41,811 nt of DNA. It comes from an uncultured bacterium (GTDB taxonomy: Bacteria > Cyanobacteriota > Vampirovibrionia > Gastranaerophilales > Gastranaerophilaceae). Made by a program: the position numbers and the translations under genes. Of this stretch, positions 26,653 through 35,140 are shown one piece after another (positions within the stretch are counted from its first letter, which is position 1; each line of letters begins with the position of its first letter). Below the pieces are notes generated by a model that saw only the letters and a program-made list of their open reading frames with translations, did not search any database and was not told the origin of the DNA. Location of the stretch: assembly GCA_949297715.1 (NCBI GenBank), contig CASFTJ010000021.1, positions 1 through 41,811 of the forward strand, read 5' to 3'.

Positions 26653-27201
26653 ATGAAAATACAAATTTTTAAAACTTTTTTTAGTTGTATGTTTCAATGC
26701 AGCTTAACATATATGTCTATAATATGTTTTATAATTGCATTATTTGTACCAAATATTAATTCATATATAATAAAATTGTCATTAGCTTGGTTTGTATTCT
26801 GCATTTTTATATTTTTTTCAATTATCCATGCATTTTTTAAAACTGCTAGCAAATATAATAAAAAAACATTTAAATTTATCGAGATAAAAAAAACTGAGCA
26901 GGACAATAATATTTATTGGTTCACCTCCGATTACTTTTTTAATATTGGCGATACTATTAAGCTAATTGAATATAATGATACTGGAACTTTTACAAATATT
27001 TGTATTGCAAAAGTTCATCAAAAAAGTGAAACAATGCAAATTGGATTGTTACCAATTTTGATTTTACAAAATATTGATTTACTGCAAAATCAAAATTGCA
27101 AGATCAAACCTGTACATATAAATATTGATGATATTACTCAGATATCTAAACAACTAACAAATACAATAAACGCAGAGGTTAATTATGAACAACGAACCTA
27201 A
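26653..27201 (+). CDS. Small membrane protein (182 aa)
   Basis: There are two adjacent hydrophobic helices near the N-terminus (about residues 10-30 and 35-60), then a soluble, Ile/Asn-rich domain (YWFTSDYFFNIGDTIKLIEY is a beta-barrel-like stretch). No known family. The start has no good ribosome binding site. Its end overlaps the next gene by 17 nt, so they are a pair. It is the first protein gene inside the island, next to the tRNA. Confidence 0.55.
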   Translation: MKIQIFKTFFSCMFQCSLTYMSIICFIIALFVPNINSYIIKLSLAWFVFCIFIFFSIIHAFFKTASKYNKKTFKFIEIKKTEQDNNIYWFTSDYFFNIGDTIKLIEYNDTGTFTNICIAKVHQKSETMQIGLLPILILQNIDLLQNQNCKIKPVHINIDDITQISKQLTNTINAEVNYEQRT

Positions 27202-27673
27202 AATAGCAAAAATAATTGACTCCTTTAATGTCGTATTAAATAAAGGAAATTTTGATAAGATAGAAGAGGGGCAAGAGTATTTAATATATCAACAAACAGA
27301 AGAAATATATGACCCCGAAACAAAAGAACTTTTGGAATGTTTATTTGTGCCCAAAGGTAAAGGTATAATTACCCAAGTACAAGAGAGAATTTCTATATTA
27401 CATTCTAATGAGTACGAAAAACCTTCATCATTAGCGGAAGCCTTTTCTGTTGTTCTGGCTAATCCCTTAAAATTAAAAGCTTTTAAATCTCCCCAAATAG
27501 GGGATAGTGCAAGATTAATTATTGATACGAATGAAGATAAAGAAATGTTTGAAAATACTAACTGTCTTCGTTGCGGGAATACACTAACAGAAGAAGAATC
27601 AAATAATGCTTTAAATAAGGGGTTATGTGATTATTGCTCTCATCAAATGGACAAAATCAATGAAGATGACTAG
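27185..27673 (+). CDS. Beta-barrel-like domain plus zinc-binding tail (162 aa)
   Basis: The N-terminal about 70 residues (KIIDSFNVVLNKGNFDKIEEGQEYLIYQ, then EEIYDPETKELLECLFVPKGKGIITQVQ) resemble a small beta-barrel domain seen at the end of flagellar T-like and other proteins. The C-terminus carries CLRCGNT and CDYCSHQ, two CxxC pairs that would bind zinc. The start follows AGAGGTTAATT, inside the preceding gene. Role unknown; with the membrane partner it may form an island accessory complex. The stop is TAG. It is convergent with the large recombinase gene (4-nt overlap). Confidence 0.55.
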   Translation: MNNEPKIAKIIDSFNVVLNKGNFDKIEEGQEYLIYQQTEEIYDPETKELLECLFVPKGKGIITQVQERISILHSNEYEKPSSLAEAFSVVLANPLKLKAFKSPQIGDSARLIIDTNEDKEMFENTNCLRCGNTLTEEESNNALNKGLCDYCSHQMDKINEDD

Positions 27674-29172
27674 TTGTAAATATTCTGCTTTATGTAATCT
27701 ACAATTCCGCTAACATCGTCTAAATCACATTGTGCAAAGTAACAAAAGGGTTTCTTGTATGTGTAGTGTATAAGCCTATCTTTAACAGTTATGCTCTCAA
27801 AGATTACATCTAACAATCTGCGTTTTTCTTCTATTGTCTGTTGTTTATACAAATTATATGTCTGTTTGGCAACCTCAATAATATTTTTCCCCTCATCTAT
27901 AAACTGCTTTTCTGATAAATCCATCGTTTCAAGCTGTTTTGTTAGTAAATTTAATTGTGTATCTATATCAGATGTTTTCTTTGTCCAAACATCTTTGTCT
28001 ATATCATTATCCATGTACATTTCAAGCAATTTATCCTTACGTGTCTGTGCCTTTTTAATCTCCGTTGTTAAATAATCATACTTCTGTTTTGTACTAACCT
28101 GCATTTCTTTATAGCTGTCTTCAAGTAGTACATTAATGTAATCTGCCAGGCTATCATCTATTACAACACGCTTAATTGCTTCATCAACTTGTAAATCTAA
28201 TTCTTCCTGTTTTATGTAATTTTTCTTCTGTACACATGGAACTTTTGAATTTCCTGTACAATGATAATAAATCCATTTACCTTTTTTAATCTCACTTGTA
28301 ATAGCACAACCGCATTCGGCACATTTGAGCATTCCTTTATACAAAAAATTATGTCCGCACTTTGTATCAGGTTTTCCGTCTTTTTTAAATGCCTTTTGTG
28401 TTTTCATAAACAACTGTTCTGATACTATTGAAGGATGTTTGCCGCTATATAATTTACCTCTGTACCTTATACATCCGATATAACTTTCATTTTTCAACAT
28501 TTTTTCAAGTTGACCTGATGATATTTTTGCATGGCTTGATGTGTAAATATAACCTTCTTTGTATAACTGTTGTACTAGATTTTTTAATGAAATATTTCCT
28601 TGTGCATATAATTCAAATGCACGCTTAACGAATTTGGATTTTTGCTCATGTAAAACAGTTGTACATTTATCAAGTTTTTTATATCCATAGGGAACTTGAC
28701 CTATAAAAAAGCCTTCTTCCACTTTCTTTTTTCTACCTTTTTGTGTTTCTTCTCGCAAATTGTCTATGAAATTTTTTGCAATTAACACCTTTAAACCATG
28801 CATAAGTTTTTCATGTGATGAAGATTGTGAAGTCAGAACTACTCCTTCTTTAACTAAATACACGTTATAACCTGTTTTGTCTACATCTAAATCGACATAA
28901 TCTTTAAAATTACGATAAAGTCGATCTGTTTTTTCTACGAGAATTGTATTAACTTCACTGTTCTTTTTTAAAAACTGCAACATCTCATTAAATTTATGTC
29001 TTCCTGCATTTTTTGCAGTTTCAGCCTCTGAAAATTCTTTTACTATTTCAATATTATGTTTTTCTGCAAACTGATTTAACAGTTCTTTTTGTGCAGATAT
29101 TGAAAACCCTTTTTCCTGTTCCACACTTGATACACGACAATAAGTTACTGCTTTAATTTTTTGCTTTAACAT
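27670..29172 (-). CDS. Large serine recombinase (integrase)
   Basis: A 500-aa serine recombinase: N-terminal resolvase domain with YCRVSSVEQEKGFSI (catalytic Ser15) and EKTDRLYRN, the recombinase domain from about 165 (GYIYTSSHAKISSGQLEKML, SYIGCIRYRGKLY), a zinc ribbon (CAECGCAI and YYHCTGNSKVPC), and a long C-terminal coiled coil (about 350-425). The family integrates and excises phages and mobile elements by double-strand exchange between short att sites. The start follows AAGGAAACTT. Tyrosine integrases are more usual at tRNA ends, so the tRNA-end match is notable. Together with the small recombinase it is the probable mobility module. Confidence 0.9.
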   Translation of the reverse strand: MLKQKIKAVTYCRVSSVEQEKGFSISAQKELLNQFAEKHNIEIVKEFSEAETAKNAGRHKFNEMLQFLKKNSEVNTILVEKTDRLYRNFKDYVDLDVDKTGYNVYLVKEGVVLTSQSSSHEKLMHGLKVLIAKNFIDNLREETQKGRKKKVEEGFFIGQVPYGYKKLDKCTTVLHEQKSKFVKRAFELYAQGNISLKNLVQQLYKEGYIYTSSHAKISSGQLEKMLKNESYIGCIRYRGKLYSGKHPSIVSEQLFMKTQKAFKKDGKPDTKCGHNFLYKGMLKCAECGCAITSEIKKGKWIYYHCTGNSKVPCVQKKNYIKQEELDLQVDEAIKRVVIDDSLADYINVLLEDSYKEMQVSTKQKYDYLTTEIKKAQTRKDKLLEMYMDNDIDKDVWTKKTSDIDTQLNLLTKQLETMDLSEKQFIDEGKNIIEVAKQTYNLYKQQTIEEKRRLLDVIFESITVKDRLIHYTYKKPFCYFAQCDLDDVSGIVDYIKQNIYN

Positions 29173-29228
29173 AAGTTTCCTTCTTTCTGGGGTTGTCGCC
29201 CAGTTATTATACTCAACTTTTTAAAGTT

Positions 29229-29825
29229 TCATGCATTACAGAATTTCAAAAACCTATGCAGATTAGCAGTAGAAGTGTTGTATTGTCTTGCTATTATTGT
29301 TTTTGGCACTTTTAATTCAATCAGTTTTAATATTTCTTCTTTGTTTTCGTCAAGTTTTGATTTGCCTCGCCCTTTGGGTCTGCCGAGTTTTACTCCGCTT
29401 GCTTTCTTTGCGTGCAAAGCTTCTATAGTTCTCATACTTATTAAATCCCGTTCTATCTGTGCCACAAGTGCAAATATTGTTGTTGTTACGGTAGATGTTA
29501 TTGTTTTATCATTGTTTGAAAAATCTTCTTTTATTGAATACAAGGTTATGCCTTTACGCTTAGTTATGTCTATTACTTCAAATATCTGTATTATTGACCT
29601 TGCAATTCTTGAAAGCTCCGGAACAATTAAAATATCCCCCTGTTTCATTTTTTCTAACAATGCACCCAATTGTCTGTTTTTAAAATTTGCTTTTCCGCTG
29701 ATTTGTTCTTCCACAAATTCAACGTTACCTAACTTTTTATCGTTTGCGAATTTCAATACATCAAGTTTGTTTTTCTCTGTATTTTGTTCTATTGTACTTA
29801 CTCTTAAATAAGCATATGTTGCCAT
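29229..29825 (-). CDS. Small serine recombinase (resolvase/invertase)
   Basis: The start is set at 29825 (MATYAYLRVST) because AAGGAGACAAAAC precedes it; the longer frame starts without one. The 198-aa product has the resolvase fold with catalytic Ser10 (LRVST), a QISGK motif, PELSRIARS, and a C-terminal helix-turn-helix region (VPKTIIARQYNTSTANLHRF). The family makes site-specific resolution or inversion. It lies 53 nt upstream of the large recombinase gene on the same strand, so they are probably co-expressed. Confidence 0.87.
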   Translation of the reverse strand: MATYAYLRVSTIEQNTEKNKLDVLKFANDKKLGNVEFVEEQISGKANFKNRQLGALLEKMKQGDILIVPELSRIARSIIQIFEVIDITKRKGITLYSIKEDFSNNDKTITSTVTTTIFALVAQIERDLISMRTIEALHAKKASGVKLGRPKGRGKSKLDENKEEILKLIELKVPKTIIARQYNTSTANLHRFLKFCNA

Positions 29826-30004
29826 GTTTTGTCTCCTTTCTAAGCTAAAATGCCTGCCGTTACTTAAAAACCTATCTTTTATATTTTTATTATCAACCCT
29901 TATATACAAAAAATCACGCCTTTTCAGTTTACTAATCAGTAAAATAAAAACGTTCGTTTTTAAGTCCTATTGCAACTTTTTCTATTAAAATAAAGGAAAC
30001 AACT

Positions 30005-30232
30005 ATGGATATTGAAGAAATCAACAGAAAAATTCAGCAGATAAAAGACAGATATAAAAATAAAATCAACCAACTGGAAAAAACAAAGGTAAAAGAAACA
30101 GAGCATTATACCCGAGATTTACAGTACTGGCGAAATAAAAAAGAACAGGTTAAAAACTCAAAACAATGTGAGAAGTTTGATGTATTTATAAATAATATTG
30201 ATAATCTGGTTAAACAAGCATTAGAAGATTAA
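30005..30232 (+). CDS. Small coiled-coil protein (75 aa)
   Basis: A highly charged protein of Lys/Glu/Gln heptads (MDIEEINRKIQQIKDRYKNK onward). It is probably one continuous coiled coil with a Trp in the middle (YWRNKKEQ). The start follows AAAGGAAACAACT. It is divergent from the recombinases and its end overlaps the zinc-ribbon operon's last gene by 4 nt, tail to tail. Function unknown. Confidence 0.6.
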   Translation: MDIEEINRKIQQIKDRYKNKINQLEKTKVKETEHYTRDLQYWRNKKEQVKNSKQCEKFDVFINNIDNLVKQALED

Positions 30233-30945
30233 AGATAAAGCATTAACAATAATGTTCTAAATTTTCTCATATTGCATTCATAGTTAAAATTTATAAGAGG
30301 TCCAATTGTGCCAAAGCCCTGTTGCGTATATACATTGTAATAATCTTCAACCTCTTTAAGCCACTGTAGTTCACTTGTAATAAGATGTTTAAAGTCCTCC
30401 GGAGGAATTTTTGCTTTTACTGCTTGATATGTTTCGTTTAATAAACCGTCAACAGCTTCATATTCTTTTGACGCAAATTCATCCATATCACGTTGTGTCG
30501 TTCCGGGATTTTGAGCATACTGTTGCTCTATTCCATAATATTTTTGCAAATAATAATTATTTTTATCAATTTTTTCTTCAACTTCCTTAAAAAGCTTATT
30601 TAAATCGTTAATATCCTGTTGATGCTCTTCACTGTCATATATTTGAAGCAATACATCATTTCTTTTTACAATATTAAAATATCTTGCTTGTAATTCATCA
30701 ATCTGCTGTAAAATCTGTGCAGGGGTTTGGGTTATTTGTTCCTGTTTTGTTTCTGGTACCGTAGTTGTAATTTTATTTGGTTTTAAAATTGCATAAGTTA
30801 TTAAAGCTAATGCCCATACCACAAGCAAAATTACTATCCATGTTTGTAAAGAAGAGTTAATATTTGAGGTGCTAATTTTGCTTCCGCAGTTTGTACAAAA
30901 CTTTTGATTTTCTTTTAATTCACTTCCACAGTTTGGACAATTCAT
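30229..30945 (-). CDS. Zinc-ribbon membrane protein (238 aa), last gene of operon
   Basis: The start is placed at 30945 (MNCPNCG) because the sister genes begin M-x-C; an ATG six bases earlier (30951) is also possible. The N-terminal zinc ribbon is CPNCG and FCTNCG. A membrane helix follows (about 35-55, TWIVILLVVWALALITYAIL). Residues 65-238 are a helical, Gln/Glu-rich extracytoplasmic or cytoplasmic domain without known family. The gene overlaps the preceding TonB-C gene at TAATG. It is one of four zinc-ribbon proteins in the operon. Confidence 0.65.
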   Translation of the reverse strand: MNCPNCGSELKENQKFCTNCGSKISTSNINSSLQTWIVILLVVWALALITYAILKPNKITTTVPETKQEQITQTPAQILQQIDELQARYFNIVKRNDVLLQIYDSEEHQQDINDLNKLFKEVEEKIDKNNYYLQKYYGIEQQYAQNPGTTQRDMDEFASKEYEAVDGLLNETYQAVKAKIPPEDFKHLITSELQWLKEVEDYYNVYTQQGFGTIGPLINFNYECNMRKFRTLLLMLYL

Positions 30946-30950
30946 ATTCA

Positions 30951-31652
30951 TTACCTACTTGAACCTATTACATTATAATCAAATGCAAATTGTATATCTA
31001 TGCTTTCTTCTGTGTATGCTTTTGGAAGTGGTTCATAAGGAGCAGAGATGGCAATTGCCATTAATGCGGCTTTGTCTGCTGCCTTATCCCCAGAGGCCTT
31101 GAAGATTTCACTTGAGAGTAAACTCCCGTCTTTTCCTATCTTGAACAATACAACAACTTTTTTTGTCTCACTTCCTTTGGGTGGTTCCCAATTCCTCTTT
31201 ATTCTGCGTTGTAATCTTCGCATATATGGTCTGAAATCCACATTATCTGCTTTATTGATACTTTGAGATTTTTGTTGATTGTTATTATTTATTTCTATTG
31301 CTCTTGCGTTTGCATTAAACAGCAGAGAATTTGTATTTAGAGGTTTTAATTCAGGTGCAATTTTCGGAGTTAAAGCATTAATAAAATTTTGTTGATACTC
31401 ATAAAGTTTGCATGTAGATACAACTCCTGCATTGCCTTCTTTATTTTGAATTATTGCAACTACATCTGCTCTAAGGTTGTTATCAAAATATTTTATACTG
31501 TAATACAAGCTATCATTATGATAATTTACGCTGTCTGTATCAATATAAATTTCTTTATTGCCATTGAATGCTTCTTCCCAGTTTTCTGCATAACAGGTAT
31601 TTGAACAAACAAATAGAAGTAATAAGGTTATAAACAAATTAGAATAACGCAT
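30951..31652 (-). CDS. Secreted TonB-C/TolA-C-domain protein (233 aa)
   Basis: The start is set at 31652 (MRYSNLFITLLLLFVCSNTCYA, a clear signal peptide), with AAAGAGGCAGAAA before it; the longer frame overlaps the preceding gene. The C-terminal domain (about 140-233; RLQRRIKRNWEPPKGSE, KKVVVLFKIGKDGSLLSSEI, ADKAALMAIAISAPYEPLP) matches TonB/TolA C-terminal domains, which span the periplasm and contact outer-membrane or envelope partners. The N-terminal part has a WEEAFNGNKEIYIDTDSV segment seen in small envelope proteins. The gene overlaps the upstream one by 14 nt and the downstream one by 1 nt, so translation is coupled. Confidence 0.75.
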   Translation of the reverse strand: MRYSNLFITLLLLFVCSNTCYAENWEEAFNGNKEIYIDTDSVNYHNDSLYYSIKYFDNNLRADVVAIIQNKEGNAGVVSTCKLYEYQQNFINALTPKIAPELKPLNTNSLLFNANARAIEINNNNQQKSQSINKADNVDFRPYMRRLQRRIKRNWEPPKGSETKKVVVLFKIGKDGSLLSSEIFKASGDKAADKAALMAIAISAPYEPLPKAYTEESIDIQFAFDYNVIGSSR

Positions 31653-32601
31653 TTTCTGCCTCTTTATTGTATTTTTCATCTGCTGCAGGTGCTTGTTGTA
31701 CTGGTGGTTCTGGGGTTGAAGGTTGTACAGGTTTCGGTTTTGGCGGAACATATTTGGTTTTAGCAACTCCATACGGGTCATATACGCATATTGCACGGTC
31801 TGTAGTCACATTATAATATCTGCTACCTATAAATCTTTCTGTATATCCTTTGTTAAAAGTATCTAAAAATCCAAGTCCACGTATATAAGCAGAACTTGAA
31901 GATTCCTCTGTATCTTCCCATAGTGCATTTGGTGCCGCATAAAGATTTAATGCTTTTATAGGTACTGTATTTACTTCTGCCTGATTGGGTACATAAGAAC
32001 GCTCATTAGGTACATTACTTATATTTATCCCAAATATATCTTTTGCTAATGAAGTTAAATCATATTCACTTGGCAGTTTATACCCCCAATCTCCGCACAT
32101 TTTTGTAGCTCCAGCCCAATTATCATATTTATACTTGCATAATGTTATTCCATAAGAACGAGCTTCTTCTCCCGCAGGTCTTTCTACTTCATATGTTGTC
32201 CAACCGCCTGTACAATCATAATAGTCCATTGGTGTAACCTTAAATATTTGTGTTGTAAAACATACTCCGTCAGAAGTTTCATAAATGCATTTTGGTTTTG
32301 GTGTTATTGGTCTTTGCGGTTCTTGTTCTTCTTCCACTGAATATTCCGTAGTATCATCACCAGTAGTTGTATCTTCAACAACTTCATTATTTGCTTTATC
32401 ATTTATTGTATCTGTCGGTGGATTATTGTTTTGCGTTGCAAGAATACATGTGCCAAATACAAGAGCTATAGCTACAATTGATATTATAACCCATTTGATG
32501 TTAATAATTTCAAGCATATCACTGTTGCCAATCTTTGCTCCGCAGTTGGTACAAAACTTTTGATTTTCGTTTAATTCTATTCCACACCTCGGACAGTGCA
32601 T
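31639..32601 (-). CDS. Zinc-ribbon membrane protein with large C-terminal domain (320 aa)
   Basis: The start at 32601 (MHCPRCG) has the spaced site TAAGGA; an ATG at 32607 is also possible. Zinc ribbon (CPRCG, FCTNCG), membrane helix (about 38-58, KWVIISIVAIALVFGTCILA), a Thr/Asp/Glu/Pro-rich linker, then a Cys-rich, mostly beta domain (CIYETSDGVCF, DNWAGATKMCGDWGYKLPS) that resembles the DUF1566/FISUMP-like domains of lineage surface proteins. The end is Pro-rich (KPVQPSTPEPPVQ). Within the operon this is the protein with the most surface-like domain. Role unknown. Confidence 0.6.
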   Translation of the reverse strand: MHCPRCGIELNENQKFCTNCGAKIGNSDMLEIINIKWVIISIVAIALVFGTCILATQNNNPPTDTINDKANNEVVEDTTTGDDTTEYSVEEEQEPQRPITPKPKCIYETSDGVCFTTQIFKVTPMDYYDCTGGWTTYEVERPAGEEARSYGITLCKYKYDNWAGATKMCGDWGYKLPSEYDLTSLAKDIFGINISNVPNERSYVPNQAEVNTVPIKALNLYAAPNALWEDTEESSSSAYIRGLGFLDTFNKGYTERFIGSRYYNVTTDRAICVYDPYGVAKTKYVPPKPKPVQPSTPEPPVQQAPAADEKYNKEAENALF

Positions 32602-32610
32602 CGTCATTCC

Positions 32611-32793
32611 TTACTGCGTGATATTAAGTAGCAGAAAAATTATTCCTATTGCAATTGCAATAATAGCACACTTTAATAGCACTTGTAGCTCTAAACTCTC
32701 ATGTTTAAATATGTTATCGAATTTAGACATTCCACAATTTGTACAAAATTTTTGACTATCAGTTATTTCATTTCCGCAATTTTTACAAATCAT
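32611..32793 (-). CDS. Tiny zinc-ribbon membrane protein (60 aa)
   Basis: MICKNCG and FCTNCG form a zinc ribbon, followed by one membrane helix (about 38-57, CAIIAIAIGIIFLLLN). The start follows GAGGTAAAAT. Spacing is 3 nt after the 172-aa gene and 9 nt before the 320-aa gene's start, so it is in the operon. The minimal form of the module repeated in its neighbours. Confidence 0.7.
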   Translation of the reverse strand: MICKNCGNEITDSQKFCTNCGMSKFDNIFKHESLELQVLLKCAIIAIAIGIIFLLLNITQ

Positions 32794-32796
32794 ATT

Positions 32797-33315
32797 TTAC
32801 CTCACAAAAACTGTAACACCTAAAAAAGATAGAATAACAAAAATTATTATTCCAACAGCAAAACCGAACCAAGTCAATAACCTTTGTGAGGGTTCTGGTT
32901 CTGCTAAATTCTGCATTTCTACAATTCTTTGCTCTATTCTATTGAACTTGAATACACTCCATAGTGCAAAAATAAATAATAAACCTATAACAATTACGAT
33001 TGATTGTTCTACAAAAGTGATTGAAGCATACAGTTGCTCAAAAACATTATCTGTATTACTAATCCTAGTTTGTAATACATCTACAACATGAAATACAGGA
33101 GCTACAGATGTAAAAAATACAATTGTAAAAAATGCTATAATTTCTGTTACAAAAGAAAACATTAAATTTTTTTTCGTTTGTATTTGTTGTAATGCTTTAG
33201 TTTTAATATTATCATTTACAATCTCTTTTAATTTTGCCCCACAAGATTGACAAAAATTATCTTTTCCGCTGTTTTCTAACCCACATTTCGGGCACTTAAT
33301 TGTTTCATCAGACAT
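32797..33315 (-). CDS. Zinc-ribbon two-helix membrane protein (172 aa), first gene of operon
   Basis: Zinc ribbon (CPKCGLENSGKDNFCQSCGAKL), then three hydrophobic segments (about 51-72, 104-122, 150-170) with a soluble loop between. Start set by AGGAGTGCATT. It is the first gene of the five-gene unit that runs to 30229 and is divergent from the XRE regulator 153 nt away, which is a natural regulatory pair. Unknown function; membrane assembly is likely. Confidence 0.65.
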   Translation of the reverse strand: MSDETIKCPKCGLENSGKDNFCQSCGAKLKEIVNDNIKTKALQQIQTKKNLMFSFVTEIIAFFTIVFFTSVAPVFHVVDVLQTRISNTDNVFEQLYASITFVEQSIVIVIGLLFIFALWSVFKFNRIEQRIVEMQNLAEPEPSQRLLTWFGFAVGIIIFVILSFLGVTVFVR

Positions 33316-33468
33316 AATGCACTCCTATTATTTTGAACTTCCATGTTTATATTAACACGAATAAAATATTTTTCTACATGTATTACGATTTATTAAGCTA
33401 TTATTTATCGTCAATTTACAGTGTATAAATCTCTTACTTTTATCAAAAATTAAAAGAAAGAGGTGTTA

Positions 33469-33822
33469 ATGTTACAGAATAATCTAGGTGAAAAAATTCG
33501 TCTTTTAAGAAAATCTCAAGGGCTTACACAAGAACAACTTGCAGAAAAAATCGGGATTGATAATAAACATCTTTCCAGAATTGAAAAAGGCAAACATATG
33601 CCGACTTATCATATACTTAAAAAGCTTGCTTTAGTTCTTAATTTTGATGTGTATGAGATTGATGATTTATCTGCAACAGATATTAAACAACCTGATAAAA
33701 ATTATACAAAAGCTTTGCATATATTGAACTCTGCAAAAAATGATGCAGAAAGAAAATATTATCTTGAAGCTTTACAGATAGCACAAAAGGGATTAAAAAT
33801 TGGTGCGACAGAACAAAATTAA
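33469..33822 (+). CDS. XRE-family transcriptional regulator
   Basis: A 117-aa protein with an N-terminal helix-turn-helix (IRLLRKSQGLTQEQLAEKIG, then LSRIEKGKHMPT). The C-terminal about 50 residues are a short helical extension. The start at 33469 (MLQNN) has AAAGAGGTGTTA ahead of it; a GTG six bases earlier is also in frame. It is divergent from the zinc-ribbon operon, so it probably controls that operon and itself from the shared intergenic region. Confidence 0.88.
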   Translation: MLQNNLGEKIRLLRKSQGLTQEQLAEKIGIDNKHLSRIEKGKHMPTYHILKKLALVLNFDVYEIDDLSATDIKQPDKNYTKALHILNSAKNDAERKYYLEALQIAQKGLKIGATEQN

Positions 33823-33912
33823 TTTTATCATTTGTTGTTCTACTGTTGTTTTAAAAATATTTCTATGCCAGTCCGTTCATTTTTCTTTCTGCAACAATTT
33901 TGCATTTTAGTA

Positions 33913-34242
33913 CTACGTTTTATCAGGATGACGTTTATTCTTACTTTCCAGACTATTGCAATATTTATTTGCTTTCTCATCTTGTTCATCTAAAGCCTTA
34001 TTATAGGCTAATTTAATATCAGACTTTAATTTAGGTGGAATTGGATATTGTGTATTCATTGACTTTAAACTTTCTTGAAAGTTTATCCTTTTCTTCTCTT
34101 TTGCTAGTGCTTTTTTCATATCACTAGCAAACTTATTATCCAATGCTCTTTGCATATTCTCATCAACTTCAAAAAGTTGGGTTTGTCTGTTGACAAATTT
34201 TACTGTTCTTCTTCCAATCTTTACCTCTACTACTCTACACAT
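33913..34242 (-). CDS. Hypothetical basic protein (109 aa) of Rep-like cluster
   Basis: A Lys-rich, mostly helical protein (KKALAKEKKRINFQESLKS) with no recognised domain. Start follows AAGGAGAAAATTT. It overlaps the end of the 222-aa gene by 13 nt and is the last gene of a minus-strand unit starting at 36194. DNA binding is plausible from charge, not shown. Confidence 0.6.
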   Translation of the reverse strand: MCRVVEVKIGRRTVKFVNRQTQLFEVDENMQRALDNKFASDMKKALAKEKKRINFQESLKSMNTQYPIPPKLKSDIKLAYNKALDEQDEKANKYCNSLESKNKRHPDKT

Positions 34243-34898
34243 AAATTTTCTCCTTTCTTATTACAAATACTATTTACAAATATTGCTATATCCATTGGTT
34301 GAAAATCCTGCCGATTTAAAACGGCAATAAGTTCATCCTCTAAATCGCTAATATCTAAAAAACATTCTCCGGACGCTTCATAGACCTCTATACAACAGTT
34401 ACAATAAACATAAACTATTGCAGGTATCTGCTCGGGATTCTTTAAATGCTGTTCAATCAATTCAATCAATGCATTCGTAGAACTTTCAAAGTTCCAATGA
34501 CCTCTTGGGTTTTGAACATTTCCCAACCCCCAGTCCCATTCATGCAACCGAGCATCCATTTCTACTTGCTGCTTAAACTCGATAATATTTTCTTCATGTA
34601 TATATATTAATATTGTATCGTCTATGCCAGCAGGATTGACAGTTATAAAACCTTGTCCTTCTAAAATTTTTAAAGCCCATTGCAAGTCTTCATCCGGAAA
34701 TCCGAGATAATCTTTAATACGTGTCAAATTTGCTAAAAAATACTGACTTAAATTCAAATGGTTATTGCTGGCATAATTATATTCTGCTATTAACTGACAT
34801 AAAACTAATGCAGAAACTACATCTAATGATCTCAAAAATGTATAATTTGCCAATACAAAACCACCATTTTTAAAATCATTCCATATCTTGATTGTCAT
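34230..34898 (-). CDS. Winged-helix-like protein (222 aa) of Rep-like cluster
   Basis: The N-terminal stretch (FLRSLDVVSALVLCQLIAEY, then NLSQYFLANLTRIKDYLGFP and LKILEGQGFITV) reads like a winged-helix domain as found in plasmid and phage replication or DnaD-like proteins. The C-terminal part is acidic with Cys at YCNCC. The start follows GAGGTGAAAGAAA. Overlaps its neighbours on both sides, so tightly coupled. A replication or copy-control role is inference. Confidence 0.55.
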   Translation of the reverse strand: MTIKIWNDFKNGGFVLANYTFLRSLDVVSALVLCQLIAEYNYASNNHLNLSQYFLANLTRIKDYLGFPDEDLQWALKILEGQGFITVNPAGIDDTILIYIHEENIIEFKQQVEMDARLHEWDWGLGNVQNPRGHWNFESSTNALIELIEQHLKNPEQIPAIVYVYCNCCIEVYEASGECFLDISDLEDELIAVLNRQDFQPMDIAIFVNSICNKKGENLCVE

Positions 34899-35130
34899 TT
34901 TCTTTCACCTCAAACTTTCTAATAAATTCTTCAACATAATCACAACAAGCGAAACGCTCTGTCTTATCAGTGATAATCTTTTTGAAACTCTTCATATCTC
35001 GTGAGAAATCATAGCCTACTGGCAAATGATATCGTGCTTTCAAATATTCTTTGATATCTCTGATATCATCATTACATTCTTCACAAATAGCGGTCATGAT
35101 TTCCCGTAACATTAATTGTTTTAGACTCAT
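34876..35130 (-). CDS. Hypothetical protein (84 aa) of Rep-like cluster
   Basis: The start is set at 35130 (MSLKQLMLREIM) because AAGGAGGATGAA precedes it. It has Cys residues at CEECND and CCDY, perhaps a metal site. No known domain. It lies between the Rep-like gene (10 nt) and the 222-aa gene (23-nt overlap). Confidence 0.6.
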   Translation of the reverse strand: MSLKQLMLREIMTAICEECNDDIRDIKEYLKARYHLPVGYDFSRDMKSFKKIITDKTERFACCDYVEEFIRKFEVKENDNQDME

Positions 35131-35140
35131 TTCATCCTCC

